Source of the DNA: JAVBJV01 sp031546815
GTDB lineage: Bacteria; Pseudomonadota; Alphaproteobacteria; Acetobacterales; Acetobacteraceae
DNA: 56,633 nucleotides
Assembly: GCA_031546815.1 (NCBI GenBank)
Contig: JAVBJV010000043.1
Location: 1-56,633 of the forward strand
Reading direction: 5' to 3'
The number at the start of each line of letters is the position of its first letter. Positions within the stretch are counted from its first letter, which is position 1. Under the pieces are notes generated by a model. The model did not search any database. It saw only the letters and a list, made by a program, of their open reading frames with translations, and had not been told where the DNA came from. A program made the translations under genes and the position numbers. Positions 8,045-17,758 of the stretch are shown one piece after another.

Positions 8045-9976
8045 TCAACGGAAGAACAGGAAGATGGAAACCAGCAGCACAAGGCCGATCAGCATGGAGA
8101 AGGCATAATGCGCGACCTGTCCGGTCTGCACCTTCACCACCTGTCGTGCGCTGCCAGAGGCGAGAGCGGCGGCACCATTGGGAATGCCATCGATAATCCG
8201 GGCATCCCCCACTTTCCAGAGCCCGCGGGCAAGTGCCGACAATGTACGCACGAAGACCGCGTCGTACAGTTCGTCGAAATACCACTTGTTAAGCAGGAAC
8301 CGATACACGCCACTGAAGCGCGCCGCGATGGCACCCGGAACCGAGGGCATAGCCATATATAGCACATAGGCCGTCACGATCCCAGCAACCCCGATCACGG
8401 TCGGCAGCAGCGGCACCCAGGCGGGCACCTCGTGCATCGCGTGCATCACGTGGTTATGTGCGGCGTTGACGACCGCATGGCCCCAGAACTCGTGCCAGTC
8501 GTGACCGATGAAGTATTCCTTCAGCAGATACCCCGACGCGATCGCGCCACACGCCAGCACCAGCAGCGGGAACAACATGACGAACGGGCTTTCGTGCACA
8601 TGGTCCATCGTGTGCTGGTCGGCACGCGGCTTGCCATGGAACGTCAGGATGATCAGGCGCCACGAATAGAACGCCGTCAGGAACGCGGCGATAATCCCGC
8701 AGGCGAACGCATACATCCCAACCCCGGAATGCGACGCATAGGCCACTTCCAGAATAGCGTCCTTCGAGTAATAGCCCGCAAACAGCGGAATCCCCGCCAG
8801 CGCCAGACTGCCGATCCACATCATCGCGTAGGTCACCGGAATCTTCTTCCAGATGCCGCCCATGCGACGGATGTCCTGCTCGTCGGACATCGCGTGGATC
8901 ACGCTGCCCGCGCCCAGGAACAGCAGCGCCTTGAAGAAGGCGTGCGTGATCAGATGGAACACACCAACCTGATATGCACCGACGCCCACCGCAAAGAACA
9001 TATAGCCCAACTGCGAACAGGTTGAATACGCGATGATGCGCTTGATATCGTTCTGCACCATGCCGACCGTGGCTGCGAACAGCGCCGTGCTGGCACCGAT
9101 CACCGTCACCACACCCAACGCATACGGCGCGTATTCCATGATCAGCGACATACGCGCCATCATGAACACACCCGCTGTCACCATGGTGGCCGCGTGGATC
9201 AGCGCGGAGACCGGCGTCGGCCCTTCCATCGCGTCCGGCAGCCAGGTGTGCAGACCAAGCTGCGCCGACTTCCCCATCGCGCCGATGAACCGCAGAATGC
9301 CGATCACTTCCAGCGCGCGGAAATCCGTCCCGAATAGGTGATAGGTCGCGTTCTGATGCGTGCCGACCTGCGCGAAGATCGTCTGGAATTCGATGCTGCC
9401 GAACAGGAAGAACACCAGCGCGATGCCCAGCGCAAACCCAAGGTCGCCCACGCGGTTCACGACAAAGGCCTTCATCGCCGCTTTGTTCGCGCTTTCGCGG
9501 TCGTACCAGTAACCAATCAGCAGATACGACGCCAGACCAACCCCTTCCCAGCCGAAGAACAGCTGCAGCAGGTTGTCCGCCGTCACCAGCATCAGCATCG
9601 CAAACGTGAACAGCGACAGATACGACATGAAACGCGGGATCGTCGCATCATGGCTCATATAGCCGACGCTGTAGATATGGATCAGCGTCGAGATCAGCGT
9701 GATCATCGCCACCATCGAGGCCGACAGCGTATCGAACCGCAGCGACCAGGCGACGGTGAAGTCACCCGAGCTGACCCAGTTGCCAATCGTCACCACCGTC
9801 GGCGCATGGTTCAGCGCCACCTGCACGAACGCATACGCGCCCGAGGCCGCCGCAATCGCCATACACAGCACGGTTACCAGCTGGCTCAGCCGGTCGCCGA
9901 TCAGTCGCCCGAATATCCCGGCGATGACCGACCCCAGCAGCGGTGCGAAAATCGCCAGCACATAATAGGTCGTCAT
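8045..9976 (-). CDS. nuoL: NADH-quinone oxidoreductase subunit L
   Basis: Largest antiporter-like subunit of complex I, 643 residues, including the C-terminal lateral amphipathic helix region that spans the membrane arm. Recognised by YLLIGYWYDRESANKAAMKAFVVNR, LGLHTWLPDAMEGPTPVSAL, AYSTCSQLGYMFFAVGVG and LAGIPLFAGYYSKDAILE. It starts 4 bp after the nuoK stop and is followed by nuoM after 7 bp. Confidence 0.97.
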   Translation of the reverse strand: MTTYYVLAIFAPLLGSVIAGIFGRLIGDRLSQLVTVLCMAIAAASGAYAFVQVALNHAPTVVTIGNWVSSGDFTVAWSLRFDTLSASMVAMITLISTLIHIYSVGYMSHDATIPRFMSYLSLFTFAMLMLVTADNLLQLFFGWEGVGLASYLLIGYWYDRESANKAAMKAFVVNRVGDLGFALGIALVFFLFGSIEFQTIFAQVGTHQNATYHLFGTDFRALEVIGILRFIGAMGKSAQLGLHTWLPDAMEGPTPVSALIHAATMVTAGVFMMARMSLIMEYAPYALGVVTVIGASTALFAATVGMVQNDIKRIIAYSTCSQLGYMFFAVGVGAYQVGVFHLITHAFFKALLFLGAGSVIHAMSDEQDIRRMGGIWKKIPVTYAMMWIGSLALAGIPLFAGYYSKDAILEVAYASHSGVGMYAFACGIIAAFLTAFYSWRLIILTFHGKPRADQHTMDHVHESPFVMLFPLLVLACGAIASGYLLKEYFIGHDWHEFWGHAVVNAAHNHVMHAMHEVPAWVPLLPTVIGVAGIVTAYVLYMAMPSVPGAIAARFSGVYRFLLNKWYFDELYDAVFVRTLSALARGLWKVGDARIIDGIPNGAAALASGSARQVVKVQTGQVAHYAFSMLIGLVLLVSIFLFFR

Positions 9977-9980
9977 CGTC

Positions 9981-10289
9981 TTAACCCTTCATGGCCGAGA
10001 TATCCTCGACCTCGATCGTGCCGCGGTTGCGGAAATACACCACCACAATGGCCAGCCCGATGGCCGCTTCAGCAGCCGCCACGGTCAGCACGAACATGGT
10101 GAACACCTGCCCGACCAGATCGCCCAGCGCGGCCGAGAACGCCACGAAGTTGAGGTTCACGGCCAGTAGGATCAGCTCGACCGACATCAGGATGACGATC
10201 ACGTTCTTCCGGTTCATGAAGATCCCGAAAACGCCCAGCATCAGCAGCACAGCGCTGAGCACCAGATAATGGCCCAACCCGATTTCCAT
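9981..10289 (-). CDS. nuoK: NADH-quinone oxidoreductase subunit K
   Basis: Small membrane subunit of complex I, 102 residues, three helices. Sequence marks are GLGHYLVLSAVLLMLGVFGI, FMNRKNVIVILMSVELILLAVNLNF (conserved glutamate in helix 2) and AAAEAAIGLAIVVVYFRN (second conserved glutamate). Its ATG overlaps the nuoJ stop by one base. Confidence 0.97.
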   Translation of the reverse strand: MEIGLGHYLVLSAVLLMLGVFGIFMNRKNVIVILMSVELILLAVNLNFVAFSAALGDLVGQVFTMFVLTVAAAEAAIGLAIVVVYFRNRGTIEVEDISAMKG

Positions 10290-10972
10290 CAGTGGTGCCC
10301 TCCATGGCCATGTGAGTCATGCGTGTCTTCAGCCGCTTCCACCTTCGGACGCAGGATCCCCAGTTCGCGGACCCCTGCCCCCAGCGGCACCGACATCGCA
10401 ACCAGCGTATCTTCCGGACGGCGTGCAATCTGATCCGCGATCCCCTGGCGGCGCATCCGCGGCTCGCCACGCAGCGTCAGCACGATCGCGCCGATCATCG
10501 CCACCAGCAGCACCAGACCCGAGGCCTGGAACAGCACGATGTAATCCGTGTAGATCAACCGCCCAAGCGCCGCCGTGTTGCTGATATTGCCCGGGATCGG
10601 CGCCATACGCAGCGTGCTGGCGGTGGGCGAGAAGTGCCACATGCCAAACACCAGCACCAGCTCCACAAACAGCACCAGCCCGATCAGCGCGCCGAACGGG
10701 GCATAACGCTGGAACCCCTCGCGCAGCTGCACGAAGTTGATGTCCAGCATCATCACCACAAACAGGAACAGCACCGCGACCGCGCCGACATAGACAATCA
10801 CCAGCAGCATCGCGAGGAATTCCGCCCCCACCAGCAGGAACAGCGCAGCGGCGTTGAAGAACGACAACACCAGGAACAGCGCCGAATGCACGGGGTTACG
10901 CGCCGTCACCACCATCGTGGCCGAGGCGATCAGCGTCAGGGCGAACATATAAAAGACGAGCGTCGTAATCAT
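10289..10972 (-). CDS. nuoJ: NADH-quinone oxidoreductase subunit J
   Basis: Membrane subunit of complex I, 227 residues, five helices in the first 170 residues and a polar, His-rich C-terminal tail (ends HDSHGHGGHH). ARNPVHSALFLVLSFFNAAALFLLVGAEFLAMLLVIVYVGAVAVLFLFVVMM is the conserved core; only parts are quoted by position here: VHSALFLVL near residue 27 and VIVYVGAVAVLFLF near residue 58. The His-rich tail could bind metal but is probably incidental. A 57-bp gap separates it from nuoI upstream. Confidence 0.97.
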   Translation of the reverse strand: MITTLVFYMFALTLIASATMVVTARNPVHSALFLVLSFFNAAALFLLVGAEFLAMLLVIVYVGAVAVLFLFVVMMLDINFVQLREGFQRYAPFGALIGLVLFVELVLVFGMWHFSPTASTLRMAPIPGNISNTAALGRLIYTDYIVLFQASGLVLLVAMIGAIVLTLRGEPRMRRQGIADQIARRPEDTLVAMSVPLGAGVRELGILRPKVEAAEDTHDSHGHGGHH

Positions 10973-11029
10973 TCTGGCCGCCGCCCTTTCAGATCATCGA
11001 TGTTCAGCTTCATCATGGTATGCGGTCTT

Positions 11030-11515
11030 TCAGCGATACGGCGCATCGAGTTCAAGGCGCTTTGCCAGTTCGGCTTCCCAACGGTCGCCGTTCGCCAGCA
11101 GCTTTTCCTTGTTGTACATCAGCTCGGCCCGTGTTTCGGTCGCGAATTCGAAATTCGGTCCTTCGACGATGGCATCCACCGGGCAGGCCTCTTCACAGAA
11201 ACCGCAATAGATGCACTTCGTCATGTCGATATCGTAGCGCGTGGTGCGGCGCGAACCGTCTTCACGCGGTTCGGCCTCGATCGTGATCGCCTGTGCCGGG
11301 CACACCGCTTCGCACAGCTTGCACGCAATGCAGCGCTCTTCCCCGTTGGGGTAGCGACGCAGCGCATGTTCACCCTTGAAGCGCGGGCTGATCGGGCCTT
11401 TTTCATACGGATAGTTCAGCGTGACCTTCGGCTTGAAGAAATACTTCAAGGTCAGTGCCATGCCGCTGAGCAACTCACCGAGCAGCAGGCTGCTCGCAAC
11501 GCGATCAAGTGCCAT
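11030..11515 (-). CDS. nuoI: NADH-quinone oxidoreductase subunit I
   Basis: Peripheral 2x[4Fe-4S] ferredoxin-like subunit of complex I, 161 residues, carrying clusters N6a and N6b. The two motifs are CIACKLCEAVCP (Cys 62, 65, 68, 72) and CIYCGFCEEACP (Cys 101, 104, 107, 111). The amphipathic N-terminus GMALTLKYFFKPKVTLNYPYE is the usual membrane-contacting part. It lies between nuoH and nuoJ in standard order, with short gaps on both sides. Confidence 0.97.
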   Translation of the reverse strand: MALDRVASSLLLGELLSGMALTLKYFFKPKVTLNYPYEKGPISPRFKGEHALRRYPNGEERCIACKLCEAVCPAQAITIEAEPREDGSRRTTRYDIDMTKCIYCGFCEEACPVDAIVEGPNFEFATETRAELMYNKEKLLANGDRWEAELAKRLELDAPYR

Positions 11516-11558
11516 CGCTCAGACTCCACATCCAGACATTTGCAACATCAACGTCATC

Positions 11559-12599
11559 TCACACCTGCCCCGGCAGCCAGCCCATGCCGACCAGCACACC
11601 GGCCGTCAGCACCAGCCACAGCAGCGAGAACGGCAGGAACACTTTCCAGCCCAGACGCATCAGCTGGTCATACCGGTAACGCGGGAACGTGCCGCGCACC
11701 CAGATATAGATGAACAGACAGAAGCACACTTTCAGGAACAGCCAGATCGGCCCAGGGATCAGCGCCAGCGCCGGCACCAGCCCGAAGAACGTGACCGGCA
11801 GCCAACCGCCCAGGAACAGCAGCGCCACCATCGTGCTCATCAGCACCATGTTCGCGTATTCACCCAGGAAGAACAGCGCGTAGCTCATGGACGAGTACTC
11901 GACCATGAAGCCCGCCACGATTTCGCTTTCACCTTCCGCCAAGTCGAACGGGGTGCGGTTGTTTTCCGCCAGCGCCGAGATAAAGAAGATCACCATCATC
12001 GGCAGCAGCGGCAGGCCGAACCACATGTTCTGCTGCGCCATCACCACGTCGTTCAGGTTCAGGCTGCCTACGCAGAGCAGCACCGTCACCAGCACCAGCC
12101 CCATCGAGACTTCATACGAGATCATCTGCGCCGCACTGCGCAGCGCGCCGAGGAAGGCGTAACGCGAATTCGACGCCCAGCCCGCAATGATGATCCCGTA
12201 AACACCCAGCGACGAGATCGCATACAGATACAGGATGCCGACATTGATGTTGGCAATCGCCCAGCCGTCGTTGACCGGGATCACCGCCCAGGCGACCAGC
12301 GCCAGCGCGAAGGTCAGCATCGGCGCCATCATGAACAGCCACTTGTTGGCGCCTGTCGGGACGATGGTTTCCTTGACGAGCATCTTCACCGCGTCAGCGA
12401 ACGGCTGCAGCAGGCCAAACGGCCCGACCACATTCGGCCCCTTGCGCAGAGCAATTGCACCCAGAACCTTGCGTTCCGCCCACGTCATATAGGCGACGAT
12501 AATCAGCAGCGGCACAATGATCGCAAAAATCTTGAGAGCGATCAGAATCAGCTGGCCAAACGGCGTATTAAAGAAATCGAAGACAAATTGCGGGATCAT
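11559..12599 (-). CDS. nuoH: NADH-quinone oxidoreductase subunit H
   Basis: Membrane subunit that forms much of the quinone-binding cavity of complex I, 346 residues and about eight helices. Conserved loops: MTWAERKVLGAIALRKGPN, GPFGLLQPFADAVKMLVKE, ALAENNRTPFDLAEGESEIV and GFMVEYSSMSYALFFLGEY. The ATG at 12599 (MIPQFVFDFF) directly follows the nuoG stop; the longer in-frame extension to 12764 only reads through nuoG in another frame. Confidence 0.97.
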   Translation of the reverse strand: MIPQFVFDFFNTPFGQLILIALKIFAIIVPLLIIVAYMTWAERKVLGAIALRKGPNVVGPFGLLQPFADAVKMLVKETIVPTGANKWLFMMAPMLTFALALVAWAVIPVNDGWAIANINVGILYLYAISSLGVYGIIIAGWASNSRYAFLGALRSAAQMISYEVSMGLVLVTVLLCVGSLNLNDVVMAQQNMWFGLPLLPMMVIFFISALAENNRTPFDLAEGESEIVAGFMVEYSSMSYALFFLGEYANMVLMSTMVALLFLGGWLPVTFFGLVPALALIPGPIWLFLKVCFCLFIYIWVRGTFPRYRYDQLMRLGWKVFLPFSLLWLVLTAGVLVGMGWLPGQV

Positions 12600-12600
12600 T

Positions 12601-14625
12601 TTATTCCGCCGCCTCCTGCGCAGGAGCGCTGAATGTCTGACTGCAAACCGCCATCGTGCAGCTTGCGCGGCTGATCGGGTCGGTCTGGTAGTAGTTCGGC
12701 ACCGCAGCCACAAACGCCGCGCCCGACACGGACCCGGCAGCAGCCGGTGCCTTCGCGTCCGCACAGCCCTGCTGCGTCAACTGGTCAACACGGCCGAACA
12801 CCGGATTGGTATCCGCCATACGCTGACGTACGCCGCCCAGATCGTCATAAGCCAACGGCTTGCCGATCACGGCCGAGAACGCACGCAGGATCTTCCAGTC
12901 TTCCTTGGCTTCACCCGGCGGGAACACCGCCATGTAGCCGCGCTGCACGCGGCCTTCAGTGTTCACCCAGGTGCCGTTCTTTTCGGTATAGGCAGCACCC
13001 GGCAGAATAACATCCGCATGTGCCGCACCGGCATCGCCGTGATGGCCCTGATAGATCACGAATGTATCCATGCCGATCCGTCCGGCCTCGAATTCATCCG
13101 CGCCCAGCAGCCACAGCACGTCCACGCCGCCATTCATCATGCCGGCAAAGCCCTTGCCGCCCGTGAACCCGAGGTCCAGCGCGCCCACACGGCCCGCCGC
13201 CAGCTGCAGCACGTTGAAGCCGTGCCATTCCGCCGTCAGCGCGCCTGCGTCCTGCGCCAGTTTCCAGGCCGCCGCCAGCACCGCTGCGCTGTCGTCGCGC
13301 ATCAGAGCACCGGCTCCCACGATCACCATCGGGCGCTTTGCCCCCGACAGGAACGAGGTCGCCTTGGCAATCGCCGCCGGGTCGTTGCCCAGATCCTGCG
13401 TGCGATAGGTCAGATCTTCCGCCCCACCGATCACGCCGACCTTCAGCCCGCCGGTCAGGAACCGCTTGCGGATACGCGCATTCAGCACCGGTGCTTCCTT
13501 GCGCGGGTTGGTGCCGATCAGCACAATCGCGTCGGCTTCGTCGATGCCCGCAATTGTGCTGTTGAACGTGTAGAAATCCCTGCGCGACACATCCGTTGCC
13601 GCGCCATCCTGGCGGCAATCCAGATTGGTGCTGCCCAGCGCGGCCATCAGGTCTTTCAGCGCCATCACGCTTTCCGCGTCACACTGATCGCCGACCACCG
13701 CGCCGATGCGCTCACCGGCCACACCGTTCAGACGCGCCGCAATCGCCGCGAAAGCGTCTTCCCAGCTTGCTGCCACCAGCTTGCCGTCGCGCTTCACCCA
13801 CGGGCGATCCAGACGGCGCCGCTTCAGGCCATCGACCCAGAAGCGACCCTTGTCGCCCAGCCATTCCTCGTTCACCGCTTCGTTCAGACGCGGCATCACG
13901 CGCAGCACTTCCGGGCCGCGGCTGTCGATGCGGATATTCACACCAACGGCGTCCGACACATCGATCCCGTCGGTCTTTTTCAGCTCCCACGGGCGCGCCG
14001 TGAACGCATAGGGCTTCGACGTCAGCGCGCCCACCGGGCACAGATCAATCAGGTTGCCCGACAGTTCCGACGACAGCGCCTTCTGCACATAGGTGCCGAC
14101 TTCCATGCTCTCGCCGCGCGCGGTCGCGCCCAGCTCGGGAACACCGGCCACTTCCGTGGCGAAGCGGATGCAGCGCGTGCAATGGATGCAACGCGTCATC
14201 ACCGTATTCACCAGCGGGCCGAAGTCTTTCTTCTTCACCGCGCGCTTGCTCTCGTCATAGCGCGACAGGTCGGACCCGTAGATCATCGCCTGGTCCTGCA
14301 GATCGCACTCGCCGCCCTGATCGCAGATCGGGCAATCAAGCGGGTGGTTGATCAGCAGGAATTCCATCACGCCCTTACGCGCGTTCTGCACCATCGGCGT
14401 GTCGGTTTTCACGACCATGCCGTCGGCCACAGGATAGGCGCACGAGGCCACCGGCTTCGGTGCTTTTTCCACCTCGACCAGACACATGCGGCAGTTACCG
14501 GCCACCGACAGGCGGTCGTGGTAGCAGAAGCGCGGGATTTCCTTGCCCGCGAGTTCGGCCGCCTGCAACACTGTCGCGCCGTTGGGAACTTCGACTTCGA
14601 TCCCGTCTACGATTACCTTGGGCAT
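12601..14625 (-). CDS. nuoG: NADH-quinone oxidoreductase subunit G
   Basis: The large iron-sulfur subunit of the complex I peripheral arm, 674 residues. The N-terminal region has the [2Fe-2S] cysteines 34, 45, 48 and 62, the His94-Cys98-Cys101-Cys107 [4Fe-4S] site and the cysteines 146, 149, 152 and 196 of the next [4Fe-4S] cluster. The rest is the molybdopterin-oxidoreductase-like domain without cofactor residues, as usual. The ATG at 14625 (MPKVIVDGIEVEVPNG) lies 4 bp after the nuoF stop; an upstream in-frame start at 14676 would overlap nuoF. Confidence 0.97.
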   Translation of the reverse strand: MPKVIVDGIEVEVPNGATVLQAAELAGKEIPRFCYHDRLSVAGNCRMCLVEVEKAPKPVASCAYPVADGMVVKTDTPMVQNARKGVMEFLLINHPLDCPICDQGGECDLQDQAMIYGSDLSRYDESKRAVKKKDFGPLVNTVMTRCIHCTRCIRFATEVAGVPELGATARGESMEVGTYVQKALSSELSGNLIDLCPVGALTSKPYAFTARPWELKKTDGIDVSDAVGVNIRIDSRGPEVLRVMPRLNEAVNEEWLGDKGRFWVDGLKRRRLDRPWVKRDGKLVAASWEDAFAAIAARLNGVAGERIGAVVGDQCDAESVMALKDLMAALGSTNLDCRQDGAATDVSRRDFYTFNSTIAGIDEADAIVLIGTNPRKEAPVLNARIRKRFLTGGLKVGVIGGAEDLTYRTQDLGNDPAAIAKATSFLSGAKRPMVIVGAGALMRDDSAAVLAAAWKLAQDAGALTAEWHGFNVLQLAAGRVGALDLGFTGGKGFAGMMNGGVDVLWLLGADEFEAGRIGMDTFVIYQGHHGDAGAAHADVILPGAAYTEKNGTWVNTEGRVQRGYMAVFPPGEAKEDWKILRAFSAVIGKPLAYDDLGGVRQRMADTNPVFGRVDQLTQQGCADAKAPAAAGSVSGAAFVAAVPNYYQTDPISRASCTMAVCSQTFSAPAQEAAE

Positions 14626-14629
14626 CGGC

Positions 14630-15925
14630 TCACTCCGCCGCCATCGCTGGGGCCGCGTTACGTTTATACGCAGCAATACGTTCTTCCAGAACCGGACGGA
14701 AATGCCGGATCAGACCCTGCACCGGCCACGCAGCCGCGTCGCCCAGAGCACAGATCGTATGGCCTTCGATCTGCCGGGAAACCTTTTCCAGCAGATCGAT
14801 TTCTTCCAGTTCCGCGCGACCTTCGACCATGCGGTTCATCACGCGCATCATCCAGCCGGTGCCTTCACGGCACGGCGTGCACTGGCCACAGGATTCATGC
14901 TTGTAGAACTGCGACAGACGCGCAATCGCCTTGATCACGTCGGTCGACTTGTCCATCACGATCACTGCCGCCGTGCCAAGCCCCGAGCGCACTGCACGCA
15001 GACTGTCGAAGTCCATCAGCACTTCGTCGCAGATTTCCTTCGGCAGCATCGGCACCGACGACCCGCCAGGGATCACCGCCAGCAGATTGTCCCAGCCGCC
15101 GCGCACACCGCCGCAATGCTTTTCGATCAGATCCTTCAGCGGGATCCCCATCTCTTCTTCCACGTTGCACGGATTGTTCACGTGCCCCGAGATGCAGAAC
15201 AGTTTGGTCCCCGTATTGTTCGGCCGGCCCAGCCCCGCGAACCACGCACCACCGCGACGCAGAATGGTCGGCGCGGATGCAATGGTCTCGACGTTGTTCA
15301 CCGTCGTCGGGCAGCCATACAGACCCACTGCAGCCGGGAATGGCGGCTTCAGGCGGGGCATGCCCTTCTTGCCTTCGATGCTTTCGATCAGCGCGGTTTC
15401 TTCACCGCAGATATACGCGCCCGCACCGCGATGCACATACACGTCGAAATCATACCCCGAGCCGGACGCATTGCGCCCGATCAGCCCGGCGTCATACGCT
15501 TCATCGATGGCAATCTGCAGCTGCCGCGCTTCGTTGTAGAACTCGCCGCGCACATAGATATACGCAGCCACCGCCCCCATCGCGAAACCGGCCAGCAAAC
15601 AGCCTTCCACCAGCTTGTGCGGGTCGTGACGCAGAATGTCGCGATCCTTGCAGGTGCCGGGTTCGGATTCGTCGGCGTTCACCACCAGATAGGACGGACG
15701 CCCATCCGACACCTTCGGCATGAAGGACCACTTCATACCAGCTGGGAACCCTGCCCCACCGCGCCCACGCAGCCCCGAGGTCTTCATTTCCTCGATGATC
15801 GCGTCGCGCCCGCGGGCGATGATGGCGGCAGTGCCGTCCCAATCACCGCGCGCCCGTGCCCCTGTGAGACCTGCATCATGCAGGCCGTAGAGGTTCGTAA
15901 AAATACGGTCTTTATCGGCCAGCAT
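14630..15925 (-). CDS. nuoF: NADH-quinone oxidoreductase subunit F
   Basis: NADH- and FMN-binding subunit of complex I, 431 residues. The nucleotide/flavin-binding segments are GLRGRGGAGFPAGMKWSFMP and AGAYICGEETALIESIEGKK. The N3 [4Fe-4S] motif is ESCGQCTPCREGTGW plus the later cysteine in HTICALGDAAAWPVQG. Its start follows the nuoE stop by 4 bp. All catalytic landmarks look intact. Confidence 0.97.
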   Translation of the reverse strand: MLADKDRIFTNLYGLHDAGLTGARARGDWDGTAAIIARGRDAIIEEMKTSGLRGRGGAGFPAGMKWSFMPKVSDGRPSYLVVNADESEPGTCKDRDILRHDPHKLVEGCLLAGFAMGAVAAYIYVRGEFYNEARQLQIAIDEAYDAGLIGRNASGSGYDFDVYVHRGAGAYICGEETALIESIEGKKGMPRLKPPFPAAVGLYGCPTTVNNVETIASAPTILRRGGAWFAGLGRPNNTGTKLFCISGHVNNPCNVEEEMGIPLKDLIEKHCGGVRGGWDNLLAVIPGGSSVPMLPKEICDEVLMDFDSLRAVRSGLGTAAVIVMDKSTDVIKAIARLSQFYKHESCGQCTPCREGTGWMMRVMNRMVEGRAELEEIDLLEKVSRQIEGHTICALGDAAAWPVQGLIRHFRPVLEERIAAYKRNAAPAMAAE

Positions 15926-15929
15926 CGCT

Positions 15930-16553
15930 TTACTCCGCCGCCTTCAAGGTTGTCGGACCACCCGCTGGCGCCGAGCACTGACGCCCCGTCACCGAACCCA
16001 CTGTCGGCTTTTCGCCGCGACGCAGCGCGTCGAGCAGAGCCTTGGTCGATTCCGCGTCCAGGTCTTCGTAGAAATCGTCGTTCACCTGCAGGATCGGTGC
16101 GTTCACGCACGCGCCCAGGCATTCAACTTCGGTCAGCGTGAACATGCCGTCCGCGCTGGTTTCGCCGAAATGCTTGATACCGGTTTCGTCCTTGCACGCC
16201 TTGACGATGGCGTCCGACCCGCGCAGCCAGCACGGAGTCGTCGTGCAGGCCTGCAGATGGAATTTGCCCACCGGCTTGGTGTTGTACATCAGATAGAACG
16301 TCGCCACTTCGTAGACGCGGATCGGCGCCATATCCAGCCGACGCGCAATCTCGTCCATCGCCACGCGCGGCACCCAGGCGGAACCCGTGTGGCGCTTCAT
16401 CTGGCGCTGCGCCAGATCGAGCAGCGGCAGCACGCCGCTGGCCTGCTTGCCTTCGGGATACTTCGCCAGGATCTTCTCGATCTGCGCGTTGCTTTCCGCG
16501 TCGAACGCGAAGCTTTCGGGTTCGGTCATCTGCGGGGTTTCCTGTTCAGACAT
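15930..16553 (-). CDS. nuoE: NADH-quinone oxidoreductase subunit E
   Basis: Thioredoxin-like [2Fe-2S] (N1a) subunit of complex I, 207 residues. The cluster ligands are Cys103, Cys108, Cys145 and Cys149 in HLQACTTTPCWLRG and EVECLGACVNAPI. The N-terminal helical domain (PLLDLAQRQ, VATFYLMYNTKPVG) is normal. A C-terminal extension after residue 185 is low-complexity and ends PTTLKAAE, typical for alphaproteobacteria. The ATG overlaps the nuoD stop. Confidence 0.97.
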   Translation of the reverse strand: MSEQETPQMTEPESFAFDAESNAQIEKILAKYPEGKQASGVLPLLDLAQRQMKRHTGSAWVPRVAMDEIARRLDMAPIRVYEVATFYLMYNTKPVGKFHLQACTTTPCWLRGSDAIVKACKDETGIKHFGETSADGMFTLTEVECLGACVNAPILQVNDDFYEDLDAESTKALLDALRRGEKPTVGSVTGRQCSAPAGGPTTLKAAE

Positions 16554-17755
16554 CAGCGATCAATCTCCCCGAACACGATATCAAGCGACCCGATCACCGC
16601 CACGGCGTCCGCCAGCATGTGACCCTTCGTCAGTTTCTCCATGGCCTGCAGATGCCCGAAGGCCGGCGCACGGATCTTGCAACGATACGGACGGTTCGAC
16701 CCGTCACTCACCAGAAACACCCCAAACTCGCCCTTCGGCGCTTCGACCACGGTATAGGTCGAGCCTTCCGGCACGTGGAAGCCTTCGGTGTACAGCTTGA
16801 AGTGATGGATCAGCGCTTCCATCGAATGCTTCATCTCGGCCCGCTTCGGCGGCGAGATCTTGTGATCCTGCACCTTCACCGGTCCCGGTTTGATCTTCTT
16901 CAGGCACTGGTCGATGATGCGCAGGCTCTCGCGCATTTCCAGCACGCGCATCAGATAACGGTCATAGCAGTCGCCATTGCGGCCGACCGCGATGTTGAAT
17001 TCCACCTGATCGTACGTATCGTAAGGCTGGCTGCGACGCAGATCCCACGGAATACCGCAGGCGCGCAGATTGGGGCCCGAGAACCCCCACGCCATCGCCT
17101 CTTCCGGGGTGATCACGCCGACATCGACCGTACGCTGCTTCCAGATACGGTTGTTGGTCAGCAGGCCTTCCATGTCGTCAAGGAAGGTCACGAATTCCCC
17201 GGCCCAATCAGCGATACGCTGACCCAGACCTTCGGGCATGTCCTTCGCCACCCCGCCGACGCGATAGTAGTTCGCGTGCAGACGCGCCCCGCATACCGCT
17301 TCGTGGAATTCCATCAGCTTTTCGCGCTCTTCGAAGCCCCACAGCGCCGGCGTCATCGCGCCGACGTCGAGCGCATACGACGTCACGTTCAGCAGATGGT
17401 TCAGAATGCGGCTGACTTCCGCAAACAAAACGCGGATCCATTGTCCGCGTTCGGGGGGCTTGATGCCCAGCAGGCGTTCGACGCCGAGCACGAATGCGTG
17501 CTCCTGGCACATCGGCGCCACGTAATCCAGACGATCGAAATACGGAGTCGCCTGGATGTAATTCTTGTACTCGATCAGCTTTTCAGTGCCACGATGCAGC
17601 AGCCCGATATGCGGATCGGCGCGTTCGATGACTTCGCCGTCCATCTCGAGGATCATGCGCAGAACGCCGTGCGCCGCAGGATGCTGCGGGCCGAAGTTCA
17701 GGGTGTGGCTGTCGACCGCAACCGTGCGGGTCGTCTGTTCGGTCTGCGTGCTCAT
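16553..17755 (-). CDS. nuoD: NADH-quinone oxidoreductase subunit D
   Basis: The 49-kDa-type subunit of complex I, 400 residues, which shapes the quinone pocket with NuoB. The sequence starts with the usual lead-in and then LNFGPQHPAAHGVLRMILEMDGE; further marks are RADPHIGLLHRGTEKL, YFDRLDYVAPMCQEHAF, and the end GSLDIVFGEIDR. It is a separate gene, not fused to nuoC. It starts 3 bp after the nuoC stop. Confidence 0.97.
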   Translation of the reverse strand: MSTQTEQTTRTVAVDSHTLNFGPQHPAAHGVLRMILEMDGEVIERADPHIGLLHRGTEKLIEYKNYIQATPYFDRLDYVAPMCQEHAFVLGVERLLGIKPPERGQWIRVLFAEVSRILNHLLNVTSYALDVGAMTPALWGFEEREKLMEFHEAVCGARLHANYYRVGGVAKDMPEGLGQRIADWAGEFVTFLDDMEGLLTNNRIWKQRTVDVGVITPEEAMAWGFSGPNLRACGIPWDLRRSQPYDTYDQVEFNIAVGRNGDCYDRYLMRVLEMRESLRIIDQCLKKIKPGPVKVQDHKISPPKRAEMKHSMEALIHHFKLYTEGFHVPEGSTYTVVEAPKGEFGVFLVSDGSNRPYRCKIRAPAFGHLQAMEKLTKGHMLADAVAVIGSLDIVFGEIDR

Positions 17756-17758
17756 CGC

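Noticed and set aside
12517..14934. Long open frame of 805 codons on the plus strand over nuoG
   Set aside because: It lies opposite an unmistakable nuoG with all iron-sulfur cysteines; the product is His/Arg-rich and has no recognisable domain. GC-rich codon bias creates such frames.
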